A stretch of 64,000 nucleotides of DNA from Heligmosomoides polygyrus polygyrus. Taxonomy: Eukaryota > Nematoda > Chromadorea > Rhabditida > Heligmosomidae. The stretch spans positions 24,862,001 to 24,926,000 of the forward strand of contig OX377202.1 in NCBI GenBank assembly GCA_947396885.1, given 5' to 3'. The position numbers and the translations under genes are program-made. Shown piece after piece: positions 34,121 through 45,890 of the stretch. The notes under the pieces were generated by a model. The model did no database searches. It saw only the letters and a list, made by a program, of their open reading frames with translations, and had not been told where the DNA came from. Position 1 is the first letter of the stretch; each line of letters begins with the position of its first letter.

Positions 34121-34572
34121 TTGTCTCCTTAATTATGGTAAAACTCACGATTTTTTCTAAAGCGGTTGATAGAAAGATAGGTGAATAGATGGATGGATTT
34201 TATGCAAACATTATTCTGTGGGATATCAGTGTCCAACTAGCCATAAAATTGCACAGCAAGCTATAGCATGAGATCATAAACACAGTGGCTCCGATCGCAT
34301 CACAATTTCGAGCAATTCGTGCATGATTAGAATGCAAAGGAAATGGGTAGTAGGTAGAAATAGACTGTCCTTCTAAGGTACGCAGTGGAATAAATTCCAA
34401 ACATATGTCACGTCTATCCTGGCACTTCATCGTGGTATGCGGCAATCACTGATGGACTGCAACGCGACGCGTAACGGATGGGTTACTCTTTTGAAAAGTG
34501 GACTGAAAAGTGAACTACAGCATTAAACTCCATGTTCTCTCATCTTGAAACCTCGACATTCCCGTAAGGTAG

Positions 34573-34684
34573 ATTTCAGTGTGTCCTTCTGCTAACGTGG
34601 TTTTTTAGGTGGAATCTTATTAATGGCCTCTAATAATAAAGAATCCACCTAAAAAACCTCGTTGGCAGAAGAACACACTGAAAT
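34573..34684. repeat. Long near-perfect hairpin
   Basis: Arms of about 50 bp (ATTTCAGTGTGTCCTTCTGC... and ...GCAGAAGAACACACTGAAAT) differ at about four positions. The loop is about 10 nt (ATGGCCTC). The arms share the 17-base core TTTTTTAGGTGGA plus neighbours and its complement. It could be a small MITE, or a hairpin RNA that would yield a long dsRNA if transcribed. Confidence 0.6.
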
Positions 34685-36736
34685 ATACTCAGCACCAAAT
34701 TTCTGACGCTAAGGTCCTGCGAAGCGCACTTAACCAAACAATTCTACGTCACTTTATTGTCGTTGGATTGAATCCTCCGCAGATGCGACACTATATGCAC
34801 ACTGCTCCACTCTCTCGCTCTGCACTGGACGTTGAGCTCTTCACATAAATTGAGATCATGAATTTTACAGTTCGAACATTAACAGAATTTCCTTTTGCCT
34901 TCTTTATAAAAGGGATTGCATTATGAAACGCTGTCCTTGGATAGATCGCCGGTCAGCCACACACTCGGGAAAAATACATAGAACGTCAGCGCTCATAGGA
35001 GCTTGTTTATAAAGGCAAGGCAGAGAGGTCAGCCGTCCTTTGATGCCGTGGACACATAGGGTTGTTGTGCATGACCCATAGGGGTACATATCAACTAGAT
35101 TAATCCCACGTTAGCAGAATTCCATACGGCTGGAAGTTCCTAGAACCGAGAATCCGGAGACACAAGAATGTGACCACATCTCAGAAACCTTCAACAACAA
35201 AAAAACTTAGGTGAAAATAGGGCGAGTCATGTGAGAGACTGATTATGTTTGTGCTAGCATATAACCATAAGATCTGATTGTCCGTGAAACATCAAGCGCA
35301 GGAATATTTTCATACCCTTGGAACTCTTGGTCATCGATATCCATATCAACTAGAGCCATCACACACTAGCTTTAAAAATCGGAGCTGAAGAATCCTTAGC
35401 GACTACATCTTAATCTTCAGCTTTGCGTTTAGAAGTAGTAGGTGCGAAGAAAATGTGGGACAGGCGAAGACGTCGACTATCGTTTCAGTATTGCAGAAAA
35501 ATATCGTTAGGCGTGTACGAAAAGGGCAAAAGGAGTTCGTAGAGTGTCTGAGGTGTTTGTGACGGAGTACTGCCTATTAGAAGTAGTTGTGAGATCGCAG
35601 CACGCATAACAAACTGTGTGACAAACAAACAAACAACAAATAACATTACTGTCTACTGCAGTTCAGACCCGTAAATATAGACCGTTTTCACGTCGCACTG
35701 GACACTTTTCACTCCAACCGGACACTCTTCTGAGCTTGCCTAAAACTTTCGAAGGCAAACCGATCTCTTCTGGATTGAAATGAGCTCCTTCTATATTAAT
35801 ATAAAGACTCTCCAAAAATGTTAGAATAATTTTTTGTTCAAGGAAAATTTTAGTATAACTTACTTTGAAGTTTTAACTCACGCAATAAGTGAACACATTG
35901 TTTGAAGTTTTATTTTGCGGGGAAAATGATGGTTTGAAACTTATTTTGTATAGCAGGAAAGCGGTTATTTTTTAGTGCTAAGAAAGAGATATGCCCTCTT
36001 CCAAGATGTCGCGATTTATTTCGATTGATAGCAGAATTTCTGTCTGCATGCAGTTCAGTTTGACACTTGTCTATTACAGAAACAACCTTAAAGAACACAT
36101 ATATTCTTTTCATGTAGGTTTCACCTTCACCATAAATTAAATAAAAGCTGCATTTAACTTTCTGAGTGCATGGCGCGATCTGATCTTTTAACGTGCTACA
36201 TGCTTGCTTCTTTGCTATGGTTTAAGGCAAATTTTAAGTTGTTATTAATACCGGGCAGGTAGACTAAAAAAACTTCAAAGAAAACCATACCAAATTTTCC
36301 ATAAGAAAATTATTTTAACTACCTCATTGAGTCTGTAGTTAGCCTGCCTAAAATCCATTTCGATTTGGAAGAGTTCGCTTTGATTTCAGTAGTTTTAAAG
36401 CTAGCTTAGAAGAGCGCTCAGTTTGAAAAATGTCCAATTCGACGAGAAAATGGAATATGCCATCTTCTCTTTGAAGTGGCCACGTTTCGTTTAAAAATGA
36501 ATAAACGAGAAAAGTTTCAAGTCAAAGTGGAAAATTTTCATTCTGAGGTGAATAGTTTCTGAACTAAGAACGAGTTCTACTACTGGTCAAATTGAATGAG
36601 TTTAAACGAAAGCGTTTATGCAAAAGCAAAATTTTCCCTTGTTTTAACAAAATTTACGTAGGAAAATAGAAACTATAGTTAAAATGAATAAAAATAGGTT
36701 TATTCACCAGGCACGACATCAATGTTGTCGCTTACA
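34685..36736. other. No gene seen; AT-rich
   Basis: AT-rich DNA without a supported exon. ORFs are short and unbiased. The 35690-36670 part is particularly AT-rich with runs typical of nematode introns or intergenic DNA. Confidence 0.4.
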
Positions 36737-36970
36737 GTGCAGTTGGAGGAAGCGCTGACTGTCGCACCCGATTCTAGGGCATTGGATCGGATTTTCCACC
36801 CAGGCCAACCAAGTCTTTAATCGTTCCGCAGTCGGTGAGTTAGCATCAGGCTTGCCTGGGAAGAATAAACCTCAGAATTGTTCACCAGATGGCCACCGAA
36901 AGTTATTGCAGAGGCCAAGTATGCGTGGCGCATCCTAAAAGGAGTTGGAATACCGCCTCTCGCTGTAGTT
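36737..36970 (+). mobile_element. tRNA-derived SINE (family S), slightly 5'-truncated
   Basis: Starts in the head (CAGTGCAGTTGGAGGAAGCG), B-box-like TTGGATCGGATTTTCC, body CCAGGCCAACCAAGTCTT, tail AATACCGCCTCTCGCTGTAG after GTATGCGTGGCGCATCC. Confidence 0.7.
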
Positions 36971-37617
36971 TCATCCGCAGCCTTATGACAGCTTCGAAGG
37001 ATTGAGAGAATTTCGTAAGGCCTCGGTTACCAATGAAAACTGAAATATTGTCTTCTTAACAAAAATCGAAGCTCTCAGCAATATTTCGACAAGAACTGTC
37101 AACATTCACTCTAGCATCAATGAAGGATTTTTTTCACTTTTCCCATTACGTATACTCTACGTTCTGCTGTTTCGTCTTTCCTACCGGAGTAAACAAACGC
37201 TGTGCTTTATTTCTAGTTTAAAGAAGAAAAAAAAGCTGCTTTTTTGCTTTGATGCAAAAAAGCACGCTATCGCTCAAAGCACTTGAGAAGACAACGGATC
37301 CTGAAGCAGCTCTCTCTCTCTAAAAAAAAAAAGATCATGTTAAGCTTCTTAATCTTGAGTCAGCTCATCTACAGGTCGTTCAAGTGCAGTTTAGTTTACT
37401 GGTCGTTGCTTAAAAAATATAGGTAAAAAATCTTATTAATAACGACACGCCTATATTTCGTTGTCCAAATGTGGATTGAGGATTTCGTTTCCGTGAAAAA
37501 AAAACAAAAAAGGACTACGATGAAATACCAAAATCTCCATCACCAATTCAGCTTTTTATTGCTGTTATATATATATATATTGCTCTTTGAAGCTTCAGAA
37601 GACAAAAAGAAATAACG
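36971..37617. other. No feature seen
   Basis: No gene. A (TA)n tract lies near 37565-37582. Confidence 0.4.
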
Positions 37618-37700
37618 CGGTAGTGCAGCAGAAGAAGGCTCCGGCTCTCCGACCCTCTGGAATCGAGATCCTTGGTTCAGGCTCCTCACCCTCTACCAAT
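37618..37700 (+). repeat. Degenerate tRNA-like SINE head
   Basis: A-box-like GCGGTAGTGCAGCAGAAG at about 37617 and B-box-like TTGGTTCAGGCTCCTCACC at about 37673. Confidence 0.35.
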
Positions 37701-38273
37701 GAACGTCGGTGAATAACAATTATGTCTATTAAAGAGAAAATCTGCCTTCTCCACCGGTTCGTCACTGCCAGTTTTTGTGTAAGCCAAATGCGCGTTCAAA
37801 CAGCTTACGGTAACTAATAGAAGTAGAATATTTGTCGCATCTCACAGCTTTGATCTTCATCCATTTATTCTTAAGAAGCGAAAAACATGGAAAAATGGCA
37901 TACATAGTCTCGTTGCACGGCCTTTTATGAAAGTTTAGCAAAATAGAATCCATCTATCCATTTCAACGTATGCATCTGACTGCTAACCAACACCGACGAG
38001 CATTTTGATGGCAAAAAAAAAAGAAATAAAAAAAGAAAAAAAGCAGATATGCATTCAGCAGGGAATTTAAAGGGAGACTACTTCACAATTCTGCCCGAAG
38101 GATTGTGTTGACGTGAGCCAAGGGGAAGCATTAGGACTGATTGAAGTCGTCCAGTATAAGAAGCTCGAATTGGAAGTTTAATTGCGCAAATGTTCATCAA
38201 ACTACGCCCGGATCCGCCTCACGAGACAAACCAATACGAAGATGGACGTCTCTTGGAATGCGTGGCTATAAGG

Positions 38274-38363
38274 TCGAGGGAATCTGCTCGCGGAATTTTC
38301 GAAGCGCTGCAGAAGGTATCGAGGGAATCTGCTCGCGGAATTTTCGAAGCGCTGCAGTAGGTA
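38274..38363 (+). repeat. 45-bp tandem duplication
   Basis: Two adjacent copies (38274-38318 and 38319-38363) of a 45-base unit beginning TCGAGGGAATCTGCTCGCGG, differing only at AGAAGG/AGTAGG. Being a multiple of three, it duplicates a 15-residue stretch in the open frame at 38141-38380, but that frame has no other support. Confidence 0.9.
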
Positions 38364-38587
38364 GTGATCCTTCATTATAAAACCATCGTGGTGTTTGTTT
38401 CCGACGAGACCTAGATGGTTGCGAGGATGCAGCTGACATAAATCGCAAATTTCTCCAACATTTAAAAATACGCTTGTTTCATTAAATAAAAATAAAATAA
38501 CCAGTATGTATTGCAGCAAGAGGGATAGAATAAAACATTCACTGTCCACTAGGTGACCACGGTTGATCAGCCTCATAAGGTAAAACG

Positions 38588-38700
38588 TTTTTATTTATTT
38601 ATTTATTTATTTGTGTACTACAAAAAAATGCCCCACAAATAAAGAAAACATATTATGGTAATACAATGAAAAAAGGAAAAACAGGAAGGACCAGATCCAG
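38588..38700 (-). repeat. (TTTA)n tract, possible LINE tail on minus
   Basis: Six or so TTTA units at 38588-38612 followed by AT-rich sequence. On minus this reads as an A-rich 3' tail. No coding part is found. Confidence 0.3.
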
Positions 38701-39304
38701 CGCCATGAAAACCAGTCAGTCACAACAGAACTGACACAACTAAAAGTAGTTGAATCCTATATTGGTCGAATACAGGGCGATTAGGCTTTAGATATGACTG
38801 TTATCCGTGCCATGCTACCCTTCCCTTCAGCTGTCATAGATTATTGACTTCACGATATTTCATTGAAGCAGAATGCGTGGCGCACGCCAAGCTAGGGAAC
38901 TGGTAACGAAAAAAGCGATAAAAAAATTGCAATTTTACAAAGCCATATGTAAATGGTTGACACCAGTTTAGGAGAAGAGCAAAAGAATCTCGACCCCTGG
39001 GCCATTTCTTCTTATGCATACTTGTTTAAAACGTTGAAATGGAGGAAAATTTGTCTCCTCCTTGTTTGTTTGCTTCTTTATTACATGGATGCACCATGTG
39101 GGACAACTAACAACTCAGGAGTAGAATAAGAATAAAACTGCGGTCTCCTCGGCTTCACTATTCCAACCAGCTAGTACAAATAATCTAGAAGTAAAGAAGA
39201 AAATAGAGTAATTATTCTATTAGCAGGTGCATGGCAAACATTTGATTTTTGCTAGCCTATATTCAGATGCATTCAGCTGATTTATGTTACATTGAAATAA
39301 ATGA

Positions 39305-39405
39305 TAAAAAGATAAAGGTTGGTGTTAGCCAATCCTCATGCGGAATGCGCCACGTAAACTACATTTATTGGATATAGCGGGGAGATTTGAATGCGCATTG
39401 ATTGT
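39305..39405 (-). mobile_element. SINE family S tail fragment
   Basis: On minus: TTTGAATG... TAGTTTACGTGGCGCATTCC, GCATGAGGATTGGCTAACAC, TTTATC. Only the 3' domain remains. Confidence 0.55.
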
Positions 39406-40152
39406 TCAAAGTAAAGGTAAGAACATAGAAAGCTGCAGTTCTTTAAGCAAATGGCTTCGCAGTGGATCTCGCAAGTGTCATAAATCGAAAATAACCATGA
39501 GTTTGAACAATGCGACCTTCATACCTCTCTATTATGCAAGTAAGTGTGCACTTAAAAATAGTTTTATTGTGAGGCATGTTTTGGACAATATGTTGGTCTT
39601 ATGGATCTTTCAGATAGACAGCAACAGAAGATTTCTTTTTGAATCTGCCGCCCCACGAGGAAGATCCTCAGCAAATGTGATATTTGCTGGAAGCGGGTTC
39701 TGGAGTCATGTTTATAACAGCTCTCTTGGAACAGTAAAAGCAATGAATAATGTTGGGTGTGCACTCAGCACTAAGGGCATTCACCATAACGACAACGCGC
39801 CATCAATCCCCTTCTCGCTGAGGGAAGACGAACTAGATCACTGACGGAAGCCCAGAGACAAAAACTGGGACCAACCGAAGACGAAGGCCGGGCAGTGTGC
39901 ACACATTCCCAGCCTTGTTCCCAAGTGGGAGTGAGTGAGCCGCGCCACTTCGCGCGCAGGGACTTATTATCGTTGAGTGCTTCAAAGTCCAACGGCTTCC
40001 CACGGCGACGGGGGAAAATCAGGCACATCACCCAACGAGGAGCGTGAGCGTACAACGAAGAAAATTTTTGCAGGATTAGCGATATCTAGGACGGCAACCC
40101 ACCTAATAGTAGAGAACTGTCTGCGAAGAAGGATTGACCTACTGTAGGCCTT
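39406..40152. other. No supported gene
   Basis: A 168-codon ORF (39338-39844) starts inside the SINE tail and has no domain. A GC-richer patch at 39850-40040 is unassigned. Confidence 0.35.
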
Positions 40153-41410
40153 TACAAGGTGCTCCAAAATAACGTGATGAAGTGTTGACGTTCTCCCATG
40201 CGAGCGCATTGATCTGCAGCATGGCGGAATAGTGCCATTTTTGCGCGCATATTTCTATCCGTGCTATAATTTTTAAAGTTCTATTTGGTCCCAATTACGG
40301 TTTTTCTCTAAATGTCAAACCATCGCACTGTGATTTTGGAGCTTTGTCGTCAAAGAAAGCGCCATTGCGACATTGTTAACCTGCTCGGTCGACTGTCTCC
40401 ACAGAAACTCGTCGACGTAAGGGGCTCGGCCGTGGAGGTGACCGTTCAGGACAAGGAAGAAATCGCACCGTCAATACGCCGTAGATTCGGAAAATCATTG
40501 AAAAGCAAAATCCAAAATTTGAGGGGGGTCTCCTGAGAAAAATCGCTCGTGATGTCGATGTCAGTCTCACATCATAGCATCGAATAGCCAGAAAGAAACT
40601 CAAATGCTACAAGTTCCATAAAGTACAGCTCCTGATGGACAAGAATAAGTGCGAACGGCTCCATCGATGCCGCCAGCTCAAGCGGCCGGCCCCAGGTTGC
40701 GGGTGGGAACGAACACTGTTCAGCTGTTCATCGTGGAGTAGGCTCTCAACCTCCAAGACGGCACGATTTGATCCAGAGGGGCATCAGTCATCATTTGCAT
40801 CCGCGAACGTCGTCAAAATCCGCAGGCGCTCATGGTTTAGGGTGAAATTTACACCAACGGATAGGTTTTGTGGACGAACGAATAAAAACAAATCAAGATG
40901 TGCACCGACGGAACGTCTTCGAGTCTATGGCACTTTTGTGGTCTCAGCACCACTTCAGCAATGCGCAGTGGACGTTTCAAGAAGACTCAATTCCTGCACA
41001 CAGGACGGAAAGCACGCAAGCATAGTGCAGGGCCAATTTTCAGGACTTCGTCATGTCTGCGGAATGGTCACCGCACTCCCCGGATTTGAATCCGACGAAC
41101 CTCAGCGCGTGGTTCATCTTGAAGTCTAGGGTCCGTGCCGAGCGTCACCACAACCTGGAGGCCTAGAAGACATATCTGCATTGGGAGTGGGAACGACTGT
41201 CTCCAGATGGCCTCCTGCCCATCGCCAAAAACTTCTCCACGCGTTTTGACTTCTTTATTCGCGCCAAGGGGTCACTTCGAATCCACACTAATGTGGTGTT
41301 GCCTATTGTCTATGTCGTTGTTATCTAGATATTGTTTTGTAAAATTTTGACTTGATTCATAGTTATAATTTTAAAAAAACCTTCATCACGTTATTTTGGA
41401 ACACCATGTA
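40153..41410 (+). mobile_element. Tc1/mariner-type transposon, complete ends, dead transposase
   Basis: Inverted ends of 28 bp (inside TA on both sides: TA at 40153-40154 and 41409-41410) match at all but two positions; the left begins CAAGGTGCTCCAAAATAACG and the right is its inverse. The span of 1254 bp is the usual length of a Tc1/mariner element. It encloses one transposase-like sequence on plus. Confidence 0.9.
40312..41300 (+). pseudogene. Tc1/mariner-family transposase, inactivated
   Basis: The ATG at 40312 starts MSNHRTVILELCRQ and a helix-turn-helix-type N-terminus. The frame shifts near 40530, continues LLRKIARDVDVSLTS, and meets a stop at about 40574. Later blocks in changing frames match DDE transposases: MDKNKCERLHRCRQLKRPAP, QHHFSNAQWTFQEDSIPAH (second aspartate) and EWSPHSPDLNPTNLSAWF. 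In the last block the expected third acidic residue (PDLNPxD type) is Asn. The first-aspartate motif at about 40720 is out of frame. Frameshifts, stops and the missing acid make it non-functional; ends this intact could still be moved in trans. Confidence 0.8.
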
Positions 41411-41464
41411 GAAACAGATCGCTCACCGCATGCCTGTATTTTGCAAGCAATACCTGAGCTGAGC

Positions 41465-41885
41465 AATTTGAAAGCGTATTTTGGTTTGTAGATGGCCAGC
41501 CGTGGGACGAGTGAGCGTTTTGTTTTTCCCAGACAGGTGGCACCAATTTAGCAATCCTGGCGGGTTAAAGGGACTAGTGATGACGGAACTGGAACCTTAA
41601 ATCTCTATTCGGGGTCACGCGACAGTTTGCTCCATCCAGCCTGCCTTTCACCCCGCCAGGATTGATAAACTGCTCAGTGTGCCTCATACTTAAATAGGGA
41701 TGAAGATCGGTGTTATCCAAGATGTTTAGAATGCGCCATGCATTTCACTTTATTTCTCCTAATATGGTGAAGGAACGCTCATATATTTCGTGAAGCGGTT
41801 TGCGATGGCTAACGAGGGATCGCTTAGTTAATGCTTCCATTCAGATATTCCCAGACGATACAGGCGCAGCTAAAAATACTGAAGT
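41465..41885 (-). mobile_element. Two degraded SINE family S fragments
   Basis: 41465-41655 carries head-to-body parts on minus (GTCGCGTGACCCCG, TTTAGGTTCC) with a changed interior. 41700-41885 carries another tail and body (GCATGGCGCATTCTAAACAT on minus). Both are strongly diverged. Confidence 0.5.
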
Positions 41886-42269
41886 AATGGTAAGCACGAA
41901 CAAACTTTTTACCTACTTTCAAGACACTATTCTCTCAGAACAGTTGGTGCAATGACTTTGCATATGTGGGACGGGGAATAGAGCTCTGATCAATAAAAAA
42001 GCAAGGTAAGCGAACGTTTGTCTCCACACTTTCCCTCTTGAAATATGTCACATAAAAATTTTGTATAAAAAGTATGTTTGGCTTATACAGTAGAAGAAGT
42101 AGAAAAAGTAGCAGAATGAGGATAGAGAACCTGTGCTTAGTGTAGCACCGTCCCGTGGGAAGTCTGCTTGCAAATCAAGCAAGATGCATGATTTCTCGCT
42201 GTTACTATACTGCACTGCAAAAAATAACTAAAATTTCAAAATTAGATATAAAAAACGAGGCGAAATATA

Positions 42270-42390
42270 GGCAATCGGTGGAGGAAGGGGGGGGCTAGTT
42301 TGGTTTAGGACCAGAATAAACCCCAAATCGACTCCGTGTACACATGGGAACTGGCGCCTCTTATCGGTTGAGCCATGCTTGCTCCCCTTC
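42270..42390 (-). repeat. tRNA-like SINE head
   Basis: On minus, A-box-like ATGGCTCAACCGATAAGAGG and B-box-like GAGTCGATTTGGGG, preceded by GGGGAGCAAGC. Stems do not close, so it is called a SINE head. A poly-G run (42285-42293) lies at its plus-strand left edge. Confidence 0.4.
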
Positions 42391-43424
42391 TTAACGATTC
42401 GTAGTCCTAAACCCGTAAGCACTCGTGAACTGACTTCTGTTCAGCAAGTCCTTGTGAGTGAGTGTGTCGCCAGTGACTCTCTTTTGTCGGTCGGCAAGAA
42501 GACGTTGATGCTGAAGCTGAGTCGACAGAGCAGGGTGCAGAGCTCAGAGCCGAAAGTGGGATTTACCCAAGAAGATTCTCACGCATGCGTAGATTATGCA
42601 AGAATCGTTAGCTTTCAGTTAGTACACAATGGAATCAATGGTGCTTTCCTCTCTGCAGTGAGACCTTCAAAGGCTATGGACTGGAGAAGCTCAAGTAATT
42701 CAGAAAAAAACGGCAGCAGTCACAATTTATTTAAATTTAGATAGATTGAGCTTTACTGATTGACCTGAAAATTATAGGCGCGAAAAGATAATACAAGGAA
42801 TGGAAGGCGAGGTTGTAGTCATTATTCCAAGCTAAGAAAAAGCGTAGAGATAGAAAAGGTTAGATTGGAAGCAAAAGTTTTAAATGAGGTAAAAGCCTTC
42901 CCTTTGATAAAGTGGACAGATTATCTGGCATGAAGTTAGGAGGGATGGAAAAACGCTATGGTGATCAGGTGGTATATGTCGCGAGGACGGGCAGGGTGCA
43001 CCGCAGGGGAGCAAGGTGAAGGGAGATAACTGCTTAAACAGAGAGCTAGGAGTACTCTTTCATAGGTTTATGAAAATCTTTGGACTCGCGTTTGAACGGA
43101 AAGGAGAAAAAACTTGACAACCACTCAAACGTGACTTAAGTGACAAGCAGAACACTCGACTGTGGTAAGAAAAATCGCCCTCGTTTCACTCGCCTGCTGA
43201 GAGCAATTTCTACAAGTTGAACGCCTCCATCGATTAGAGTTAGACCTTACTCGTCATTATGAACCATTTTGTAGATGAGGTTGACCAGAATAACATGGAA
43301 AGACGTATTTGAAAGCGGAATGGGATACAGACGAGAAGAACATTTCCAAGTGGTAAAATATAAGGTATTCAAAGGCGCACTGATGTGCACAACCCACGCC
43401 AAATATCAGTAAACTTCCATAAAA
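42391..43424. other. No supported gene
   Basis: The 121-codon plus ORF at 42379-42744 overlaps the tRNA-like head and has no domain. The remainder is empty. Confidence 0.35.
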
Positions 43425-43716
43425 AGGGTAAAGGATAAAAGACGGCGTTACTCAATCTTTTTAGGATGCGCCACGCATTCTACTTCTACGGGATGTCGTG
43501 GAGGCGATTTGAATGCGTATTTGGCCATATAATGACTTGCGGTGGCCAGCCGATGAACAAGTCAGCGTTTATCCTTCCCAGACAAGTCTGGTACCAATTC
43601 ACCGACCCCGGAGGGATGGAGGGCTTGGTTAGCCTGGGCGGGAAATCCCAACCAGAAACCTGGTATCGAGTACAGGCCACAGTCGGCGCTTCCTCCGACT
43701 GCGCTACACGCGCTAA
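43425..43716 (-). mobile_element. tRNA-derived SINE (family S), near full length
   Basis: Minus copy, head at 43715 (AGCGCGTGTAGCGCAGTCGG), variant B box GGTTGGGATTTCCC, tail GATTGAGTAACGCCGTCTTT, TATCCTTTACCC. Confidence 0.8.
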
Positions 43717-44397
43717 ACTTCCATACCTCACCTCAACGAGGTAACTGGTTTTGCTTGGTCAAGATGCTTGATCTGTGAACGTAGTTGTTGTTCGCCGCAC
43801 CCGCATTACCTTCTTTTGTTTGTTTCGCTCCTAGATTTCTACGGCCAATTTCCTGACGGTGCAATCTTGTTCTAGGCTAATAAGACGGGAAAAATTTTCA
43901 TCTCTCTTCTGTTCCGAGGAACTAATAAACAGGACACGCGTGCTGTGGCTGGCGAGTTCTCACACAGCTCTTCCTTTTCTATCCGCTCGCGTGTTTCCTC
44001 CATGTAATGTAAGACAGGATTGTCGAAAATTTTTTGTTAACTCGCCTGACGCTGTTGCTTGTTGTGCGGGTACCCCCAACATATCCCCAGCAGCTGCAAG
44101 TCTTGTAAGGAAATCCGCCAAGAAACATAAAAACGTCCGGTCGTACGGCGATGTCCAAGAGCTAGCGACATTGCCGCTCCAGAAGGCGGATTAGACATGT
44201 GCATCCTCGTTATTCGTGCTGACAATATCCCGTAGGCCCTCTAGACCAGAATACAATTTTATCAAAAGATCTAAGGTAAGACTTTTTAAGATAAGGTAAG
44301 GTAAGACTTTTTAGGAACTGAAACAAGCTCGTATAAATTCAGGTGACTAGGGGTTCGTGGTCGTGAAGCAGTTACGGAATTCAATCTTGCCCAATAA
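43717..44397. other. No gene seen
   Basis: The 111-codon ORF at 43859-44194 is unsupported. A GGTAAGACTTTTTA motif is repeated twice at 44272-44312. Confidence 0.35.
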
Positions 44398-44530
44398 TGT
44401 GCACATTCTGGGACACAAAATGGCTCCCAGGAGACCATAAGACATGAGAGACCAATGGGACGACCGCCAACGCGATGGGCAGACTCATTCACAAGATCTT
44501 TCAGAGAGCGGAGTCTGCCTCACTGGACTA
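44398..44530 (+). pseudogene. RTE 3' fragment (about 130 bp)
   Basis: GACACAAAATGGCTCCCAGG, then GGGACGACCGCCAACGCGAT, then TTTCAGAGAGCGGAGTCTGC match the RTE C-terminal coding region at 14895-14990 and 63765-63865. Both ends are truncated. Confidence 0.8.
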
Positions 44531-44726
44531 GAAAACGAATGATATCAAACCAGGTTAAAGATTATTAGCTTAGGTCATAAATTTTGCAACATTTCTATTT
44601 TCTCTGGAATTCAAAGTAAACCCGCTGAGGTATTATATTCTGTTTGAAAGCTCTTTCCCAACGATTATTTTGAGTTATGAATCTTTAATTTTTCCTGCGT
44701 TGTTGAAAAGTTCATTCTCTAGAACA

Positions 44727-45890
44727 ATGACCACTCAAAGTGAAAAAGTGTGTGATTTCGTTTTCAATTAGTTCAAGTTCGGTAGGAGCCCAGCGACTGG
44801 GTTCACGTACATTCAGGGGCCGGATTCATCAACGATACCGCTGGTTTAATCTTACCGCGGATTCACCATTCCGGCCTACGTAGTATGTGATGCAGTTAGA
44901 TACAGAGATACAGACACGTCAACCGACATATCGTTACCGGCCGGTAAGCGATTGATGAATCTGGCCCCAGGAGGTCACCGGCAAGTTCATTCCTAACCGA
45001 ATAAATTATTGGAGAAGGTATCCTAAGTTCCTTTTCCTCCAGAAGGACAACAAAGACAAACCACTCCCGGGAAGTCGAACTGCTGTGAACAGAGGGCTCC
45101 TTCGCCAATGCGTCCAGTGGTATTCTTGTCGAACTACACTACAACTGACGCTGTTCTCCACATCTCCCAGTGAACCACCGCTCGTTGACTGTACAGGATT
45201 GGAAGATCGCCAAAATCTCCTTCGTCAGTGACTTATGCGTCAGTGACCCTGACGAATTCCTAAGTAAATCGCTGTGCTTCCGACTGCCGAGAGCTCCGGT
45301 ACCGATTCAAGCAAGGAGGTCTGGATCGGATCCTTACCAGCGATAATAAGGGGATGCTCCACTACAACTGCCAAGCCGGAAAGCATTAGCTTGAACGCAA
45401 CGAACTGGAAACCGGAGCTTCACGGAACAATGTCCTGCTGTGCGTTTGGTGGATGCGCAGTGGCCCAGTGCACCGGGAGTTGCTCCACGTATGTAGTTAA
45501 GCCGTCCTCGTCGCTCGCTTTTGCCAACACTCGGCTAGTTCCAGCAAAAATTAGTGGAGAAAACAGTCGATACGAGCCAGTGCTTCATCCACCAGGGCCA
45601 CAGCCGACCGCTTACGGCACTTCAGACGCTGAAAAAAAAATCTAGGAATTGGGATGGACCAAAATCAAGCAACTGCCATTGCGCCGTCTGAATGTCATTT
45701 GCTTCGGTCGATGGATCACTTCCTCCATGGTAGGCCCTTCATCGAAGTCGATGAGATCACCACAGTGGTACACAACTTCTTCAGGTCGAAACCGAATACA
45801 TTCTATAGAGATGTAAACCACTCAGTTCATGAAGCGCGGAAGAAACTCATTGAGATTAACGGCAATTACTTCGTTTACGTCGCCATTTTT
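44727..45890 (+). pseudogene. mariner transposase, inactivated
   Basis: ATG at 44727: MTTQSEKVCDFVFN, then a stop, then FKFGRSPATG (the usual FKLGRSA motif). The MITE interrupts the frame here. Beyond it come KPLPGSRTAVNRGLLRQ (the SGRP-like linker), GLDRILTSDNKGMLHYN (first catalytic aspartate in TSD), NNVLLCVWWMRSGPVHREL, and IAPSECHLLRSMDHFLHG with FIEVDEITTVVHNFFRSKP at the C-terminus. The final acidic position after APS is Glu (SE). Several frameshifts and stops lie between these blocks. Confidence 0.8.
44816..44968. mobile_element. MITE, GGGGCC family, nested in mariner
   Basis: Ends GGGGCCGGATTCATCAACGA and GCGATTGATGAATCTGGCCC(C). It splits the mariner transposase, so it is younger than that mariner copy. 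Confidence 0.75.

Noticed and set aside
38870..38925. SINE tail copy
   Set aside because: Only about 25 bases match (AGAATGCGTGGCGCACGCCA); too short to annotate.
39338..39844. 168-codon ORF
   Set aside because: It starts within a SINE tail and has no recognisable domain; treated as chance.
45274..45645. 123-codon ORF as an independent gene
   Set aside because: It is an out-of-frame reading of the mariner transposase remnant.
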